From assembly GCA_018889975.1 (NCBI GenBank), contig CP076546.1:1178001-1242000 (forward strand): DNA of 64,000 bases. Direction: 5' to 3'. Positions 60,643 to 64,000 of this stretch are shown here, piece by piece (the stretch's first letter is position 1; each line of letters opens with the position of its first letter). Source of the stretch: Bacillus sp. NP157. Lineage in GTDB: Bacteria > Pseudomonadota > Gammaproteobacteria > Xanthomonadales > Rhodanobacteraceae. A program made the position numbers and the translations under genes. The notes below the pieces were generated by a model, which saw only the letters and a list, made by a program, of their open reading frames with translations, made no database searches and was not told where the DNA came from.

Positions 60643-62052
60643 ATGTTGCCTGTCATCGCCCTGGTCGGCCGCCCCAACGTCGGTAAGTCGACCCTATTCA
60701 ATGCGCTGACGCGTAGCAGGGATGCCCTTGTCGCCGATATGCCCGGTGTCACCCGTGATCGCCACTATGGCGTTTGCCATGTCGGCGAGCGGCCGTTCGT
60801 GGTCGTGGACACCGGTGGCCTGTCGGGTAGCGACGAGGGTATCGAGGGGTTGACCGCAAAGCAGGTTCGCCTCGCGATCGGCGAAGCGAACCTGCTCGTC
60901 TTCGTGGTGGATGCCCGTGACGGCATCCTCCCCCTCGACGCCAGCATCCTCGGCGAACTCCGTCGTAGCGGTAAGCCCGTCATCGTCGCGGTCAACAAGA
61001 CCGACGGCGTCGACGAGCCGTCCGCCATGGGCGAGTTCGCCCGCTTCGGCGTGGCGGAAACGCTGCCGATGTCCGCAGCCCACAATCGTGGCGTGGACAA
61101 GCTCATCCTCCACATCATGCCGCACCTGCCGCCGGACGAAGATGCCGACGAAGAAGGGCGCATCCCGCTGGCGGAGCAGGGCATTCGCGTGGCCATCGTC
61201 GGCCGTCCGAATGCCGGCAAGTCGACCCTGATCAATCGCCTGCTTGGCGAAGAACGCCTGATCGTTTCCGACTTGGCGGGCACCACGCGCGATCCGATCC
61301 GGGTGACCCTGGATCGCGACGGCAAGCGCTTCACGCTGATCGACACGGCTGGCGTGCGACGCAAGGCGCGCGTGGAAGAGGCGCTAGAGAAGTTCAGCGT
61401 TATCAAGACGTTGCAGTCTATTTCTGCGGCGCAGGTTACGGTGATCATGATCGATGCGCGGGAGAACCTGGCAGACCAGGACCTTACGCTGATCGGCCAC
61501 GTGATCGAAGAAGGCCGTGCGCTGGTCGTGGCGGTGAACAAGTGGGACGGGATGGACGCGTACGACCGCGACCAGACGGTCAAGGCGCTCGAGCGCCGCC
61601 TGCAGTTCGCCGACTGGGCCAAGACGGTGTTCATTTCCGCGCTGCACGGCACCGGCATGCGCGAGCTGATGCGCGCCGTGGTGCGGGCCCATGCGGCCGC
61701 GACCAAGGTCATGACGTCGAACGACCTGACCCGTGCGGTGGAGCAGGCCTACGAGGCTTACCAACCGCCGCTGGTGCGTGGCCATGCCCCGAAGCTGCGC
61801 TACGCGCATCCGGGCGGCCACAACCCGCCGACCATCATCATCCACGGCAGCCGCACGAAGCACATCGCCCCGGCGTATCGGCGCTATCTGGAAAACTTCT
61901 TCCGCAAGCGCTACAAGCTGGAAGGCACGCCGGTCCGCATCGACTTCCGCGACGGCGAAAACCCGTTCGCCGGCAAGAAGAACGTGCTTACCGCCGGCCA
62001 GGCCCGCAAGCGCCAGCGCATGATCCGCAACGCCAAGCGCCGCGAAAAGTAA
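60643..62052 (+). CDS. der: Ribosome-assembly GTPase Der (EngA)
   Basis: 469-residue essential GTPase acting in 50S subunit maturation. It has two tandem GTPase domains: G1 in GRPNVGKSTLF (residues 8-18) and in GRPNAGKSTLI (near 187), each with DTGG/DTAG, NKTD and NKWD motifs. A C-terminal KH-like domain and a basic tail (RKRQRMIRNAKRREK) follow. A REP element begins two bases after the stop. Confidence 0.97.
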   Translation: MLPVIALVGRPNVGKSTLFNALTRSRDALVADMPGVTRDRHYGVCHVGERPFVVVDTGGLSGSDEGIEGLTAKQVRLAIGEANLLVFVVDARDGILPLDASILGELRRSGKPVIVAVNKTDGVDEPSAMGEFARFGVAETLPMSAAHNRGVDKLILHIMPHLPPDEDADEEGRIPLAEQGIRVAIVGRPNAGKSTLINRLLGEERLIVSDLAGTTRDPIRVTLDRDGKRFTLIDTAGVRRKARVEEALEKFSVIKTLQSISAAQVTVIMIDARENLADQDLTLIGHVIEEGRALVVAVNKWDGMDAYDRDQTVKALERRLQFADWAKTVFISALHGTGMRELMRAVVRAHAAATKVMTSNDLTRAVEQAYEAYQPPLVRGHAPKLRYAHPGGHNPPTIIIHGSRTKHIAPAYRRYLENFFRKRYKLEGTPVRIDFRDGENPFAGKKNVLTAGQARKRQRMIRNAKRREK

Positions 62053-62054
62053 CT

Positions 62055-62074
62055 GTAGGAGCGCGCCCGCGCGA
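62055..62074. repeat. REP element, single
   Basis: GTAGGAGCGCGCCCGCGCGA, a REP copy with a small internal deletion, directly after the der stop. Its right end merges with the 30-bp tandem repeat that follows. Confidence 0.8.
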
Positions 62075-62131
62075 TGCTCTGGCGGACAACGCCCCAGCGC
62101 ACGATGCTCTGGCGGACGATGCCCCAGCGCG
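62072..62131. repeat. 30-bp tandem repeat, two copies plus partial third
   Basis: Units begin CGATGCTCTGGCGGAC and end GCCCCAGCGC; copies at 62072-62101 and 62102-62131 differ by about three bases, and a partial third starts at 62132. It lies in the der-moeB spacer. No coding function is apparent. Confidence 0.75.
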
Positions 62132-62185
62132 CGATGCTCGAGCGCGCAAGGCAACCCGCCCGCGCCGGATCCAGGAGTCGCCCGC

Positions 62186-63316
62186 ATGCCCACTCCCACC
62201 GACCGCGACAGCCTGCTCGCCGCATCGCGCTCCCGTACCCGCGAAGTGACACCCGCCGATGCGCTCGCACGGCAGCGCGCCGGCGCCCTGTTGCTCGACG
62301 TCCGCGAGGACAACGAACGTGCCGGCGGCATGGCGGCCGGTGCCACGGGCCTGTCCCGCGGCTTCCTCGAACTACGCATCGACACCCTCGAGCCCGACCA
62401 CGACCGCGAGATCGCCGTGATCTGCGGCAGTGGCGTGCGTTCGCTGCTGGCGGCAGGCACGCTCCATGCGATGGGTTACCGGCGCGTGGTGTCCGTGACG
62501 GGCGGCATGGCCGCGTGGCGGGCCGAGGGCCTGCCCATGACGGAAGGCCAGCTCGATGCGGACGCGGCCGAGCGCTACGCCCGGCAGGTATTGCTCCCGC
62601 AGGTTGGCGAAGCCGGCCAGGCCCGCCTTGCCGCCGCGCGGATCTGCGTCATCGGGGCCGGCGGCCTCGGCTCGCCCGTGTTGCTCTACCTCGCGGCGGC
62701 TGGCGTCGGGCATCTGACCGTCGTCGACGACGACCATGTCGAGCGGTCCAACCTGCATCGCCAGGTCGTCCACGCCGACGCCCGGGTCGGCCTCGCCAAG
62801 ACCGAATCCGCCCGGCTCGCCATGGCGGCTCTGAACCCGCGTACGCGGGTCGATGTCGTGGCCGAGCGCCTGGTGGCCGGCAACGTCGAGGCGCTGCTCG
62901 CAGGCCACGATGTCGTCGTCGATGGCGCCGACAATTTCCCCGCACGCTACCTGATCGCCGCCGCCACCCGGCGGCTCGGCATCCCGATGGTCTACGCGGC
63001 GATCGAGCGCTTCAGCGGCCAGGCCAGCGTGTTCGACCCGCGCCGCGAGGACTCGCCGTGCTATCGCTGCCTGTATCCCGAGCCGCCGTCGGCCGGGGAT
63101 GCGCCGAACTGCGCCGAGGCGGGCGTGCTCGGCGTGCTGCCCGGCCTGCTCGGCATGGTCCAGGCCACGGAAGCGCTGAAGCTCGTGCTCGGCATCGGCG
63201 AGCCGCTGGTCGGTCGCCTGGTGGCCTACGACGCGCTCGCCATGCACTTCCGCGAGTTCACCCTACGCCGCGACCCCGCATGCCCCGGCTGCGGCAGCAT
63301 TGCGATACCCCTGTAG
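62186..63316 (+). CDS. moeB: Molybdopterin-synthase adenylyltransferase with N-terminal rhodanese domain
   Basis: 376-residue fusion. An N-terminal rhodanese domain (about 18-120; active Cys80 in VICGSGVRS) precedes an E1-like ThiF/MoeB domain (Rossmann CVIGAGGLGSPVLLYLA near 154; catalytic Cys in APNCAEAGVLG; zinc pairs CYRC and CPGC). It should adenylate a MoaD/ThiS-type carrier and perhaps transfer sulfur to it. In MOCS3-type proteins the rhodanese is C-terminal, so the order here is reversed. The TAG stop (63314-63316) lies inside a REP element. Confidence 0.9.
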   Translation: MPTPTDRDSLLAASRSRTREVTPADALARQRAGALLLDVREDNERAGGMAAGATGLSRGFLELRIDTLEPDHDREIAVICGSGVRSLLAAGTLHAMGYRRVVSVTGGMAAWRAEGLPMTEGQLDADAAERYARQVLLPQVGEAGQARLAAARICVIGAGGLGSPVLLYLAAAGVGHLTVVDDDHVERSNLHRQVVHADARVGLAKTESARLAMAALNPRTRVDVVAERLVAGNVEALLAGHDVVVDGADNFPARYLIAAATRRLGIPMVYAAIERFSGQASVFDPRREDSPCYRCLYPEPPSAGDAPNCAEAGVLGVLPGLLGMVQATEALKLVLGIGEPLVGRLVAYDALAMHFREFTLRRDPACPGCGSIAIPL

Positions 63317-63334
63317 GAGCGCGCCTGCGCGCGA
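63313..63334. repeat. Single REP element supplying the moeB stop
   Basis: An exact REP copy whose second to fourth bases are the TAG stop codon of moeB. It lies between moeB and the convergent acetyltransferase gene. Confidence 0.9.
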
Positions 63335-63356
63335 ACCCACGGACTAACGAACCACC

Positions 63357-63911
63357 TCACGGAACAACAGAATACATCGCCGCATCAATAGGCGATCCAT
63401 TAATTATCAACCGATTACGCAACAAACCTTCGAACCTGCCTCCAATACGCTCCGCCGCCTTCCGACTCGCCCAGTTGTCATGCGCGGCAACGATCTCGAT
63501 CCGCGTCTCCCCAATCACATCGAAGGCGAACCCCAGCGCCAGCTTCCCCGCGCGGGTGGTCAGCCCCCGACGCTGCGCCGACTCACGCACCCAATAGCCG
63601 AGGTTCGCGAAGCGATGCTGGCGATGGCGCTGGTTGATGCCCATGCCGCCGAGGAACCGGTCCGTCTCGGCGTCGACGATGATCATCTCGAAGCCATCCC
63701 CCAGCAGCCACGCCTGTTTGCACAGACGGATCCAGTCCTGTGCCGTGGCGACGTCGTAATCGGCGGTGCACCACTCCAGCCACGGGCCGGCGGTGGCAAC
63801 CGATTCGCGGACGGCCTCGGCCAGTGCTTCGGCGTCGTCGTCGCGATACGCTCGCAGGCGTACGACGCCATCGGTCAGGTCGCGCGGGTAGGGCACGGTA
63901 TCAATGGTCAT
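63357..63911 (-). CDS. GNAT N-acetyltransferase (RimJ/RimL type)
   Basis: 184-residue GNAT acetyltransferase. The acetyl-CoA loop is ESAQRRGLTTRAGKLAL (Q/R-x-x-G-x-G/A type), and the C-terminal HDNWASRKAAERIGGRFEGLLRNRL is typical of the RimJ/RimL group, which acetylates protein N-termini, amino acids or small amines. It converges on moeB and is divergent from folD, with 49 bases between. Confidence 0.88.
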   Translation of the reverse strand: MTIDTVPYPRDLTDGVVRLRAYRDDDAEALAEAVRESVATAGPWLEWCTADYDVATAQDWIRLCKQAWLLGDGFEMIIVDAETDRFLGGMGINQRHRQHRFANLGYWVRESAQRRGLTTRAGKLALGFAFDVIGETRIEIVAAHDNWASRKAAERIGGRFEGLLRNRLIINGSPIDAAMYSVVP

Positions 63912-63960
63912 TGCCCATTAAATCACGGATAATGCACCGCTTTTCGCAGGCGAACTTTCC

Positions 63961-64000
63961 ATGACGGCACGCATCCTCGACGGCAAGCGCATCGCCCACG
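63961..64000 (+). CDS. folD: FolD, 3'-truncated by window edge
   Basis: Only the first 13 codons are present: MTARILDGKRIAH. This N-terminus matches methylenetetrahydrofolate dehydrogenase/cyclohydrolase (typical start M-x-A-x-I-L/I-DGK-x-IA). The assignment rests on this short stretch alone. Confidence 0.6.
   Translation, partial: MTARILDGKRIAH

Noticed and set aside
1-64000. tRNA, rRNA, prophage or integrase genes
   Set aside because: No tRNA cloverleaf, rRNA segment, integrase or phage structural gene was recognised; subtle small RNAs cannot be excluded by eye.

Overview
The window is GC-rich (roughly two thirds G+C) chromosomal DNA from a gammaproteobacterium. It most resembles the Xanthomonadales, family Rhodanobacteraceae, for example a Luteibacter- or Dyella-like organism. 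This is inferred from a Xanthomonas/Caulobacter-type TonB receptor, a Tat-exported high-potential iron-sulfur protein, the pilW-rodZ-yfgM-bamB-der order, and many copies of one REP family (GTAGGAGCGCGCCTGCGCGC...) at the 3' ends of genes. No rRNA, tRNA, prophage, integrase, transposase or CRISPR array was seen. A species name cannot be assigned from the sequence alone.

Layout. 1-6.4 kb: a sugar or glycoside uptake operon (TonB receptor, APC permease, PfkB kinase, family 4 glycosidase). 6.4-7.3 kb: a class A beta-lactamase. 7.5-13.1 kb: a tightly coupled signalling operon of a triple-receiver hybrid kinase, CheR, CheB and a receiver-kinase, with no chemoreceptor. 13.2-17.0 kb: a LysR regulator, a small Cro/XRE-like protein, a secreted chitinase with LacI-type palindromes upstream, and a DUF1080 protein. 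17.1-19.6 kb: a CHAD protein divergent from a Pit phosphate transporter. 19.7-20.3 kb: an apparently decayed yefM-yoeB toxin-antitoxin pair. 20.3-30.2 kb: small envelope and stress genes (bestrophin-like channel, BON protein, two L,D-transpeptidases, lipoproteins, yedK). 30.3-33.6 kb: an mrfA-mrfB (yprA-yprB) repair operon. 33.6-34.6 kb: a metallothionein, a disordered peptide and azoR.

34.7-40.8 kb: methionine salvage. A glutamine-dependent aminotransferase and an omega-amidase lie on the plus strand, convergent with mtnB-mtnD-mtnC and a C13 (legumain-like) peptidase on the minus strand. 40.8-41.8 kb is a gene-free island built as a nested inverted repeat: an outer 61-bp inverted repeat carrying two MITE-like elements, and an inner REP pair. 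41.8-46.8 kb: HiPIP, two tandem amino-acid permeases and an outer-membrane barrel-like protein. 46.9-50.5 kb: a NUDIX hydrolase, 3-hydroxyanthranilate dioxygenase, a PuuB-like oxidase and an MBL hydrolase. 50.7-55.0 kb: beta-oxidation genes fadN-fadA with a PsrA-like TetR regulator and its probable operator. 55.3-62.1 kb: the conserved housekeeping run ndk-rlmN-pilW-rodZ-yfgM-bamB-der. 62.2-64.0 kb: a rhodanese-MoeB fusion, a GNAT acetyltransferase and the first codons of folD.

The most unusual points are the receptor-less CheR/CheB operon, the PTS-free GH4/kinase locus, the nested palindromic island, the eroded yefM-yoeB module (a catalytic Glu replaced by Lys in the toxin and an internal deletion in the antitoxin), the C13 peptidase coupled to methionine salvage, and REP elements that supply the actual stop codons of three genes.
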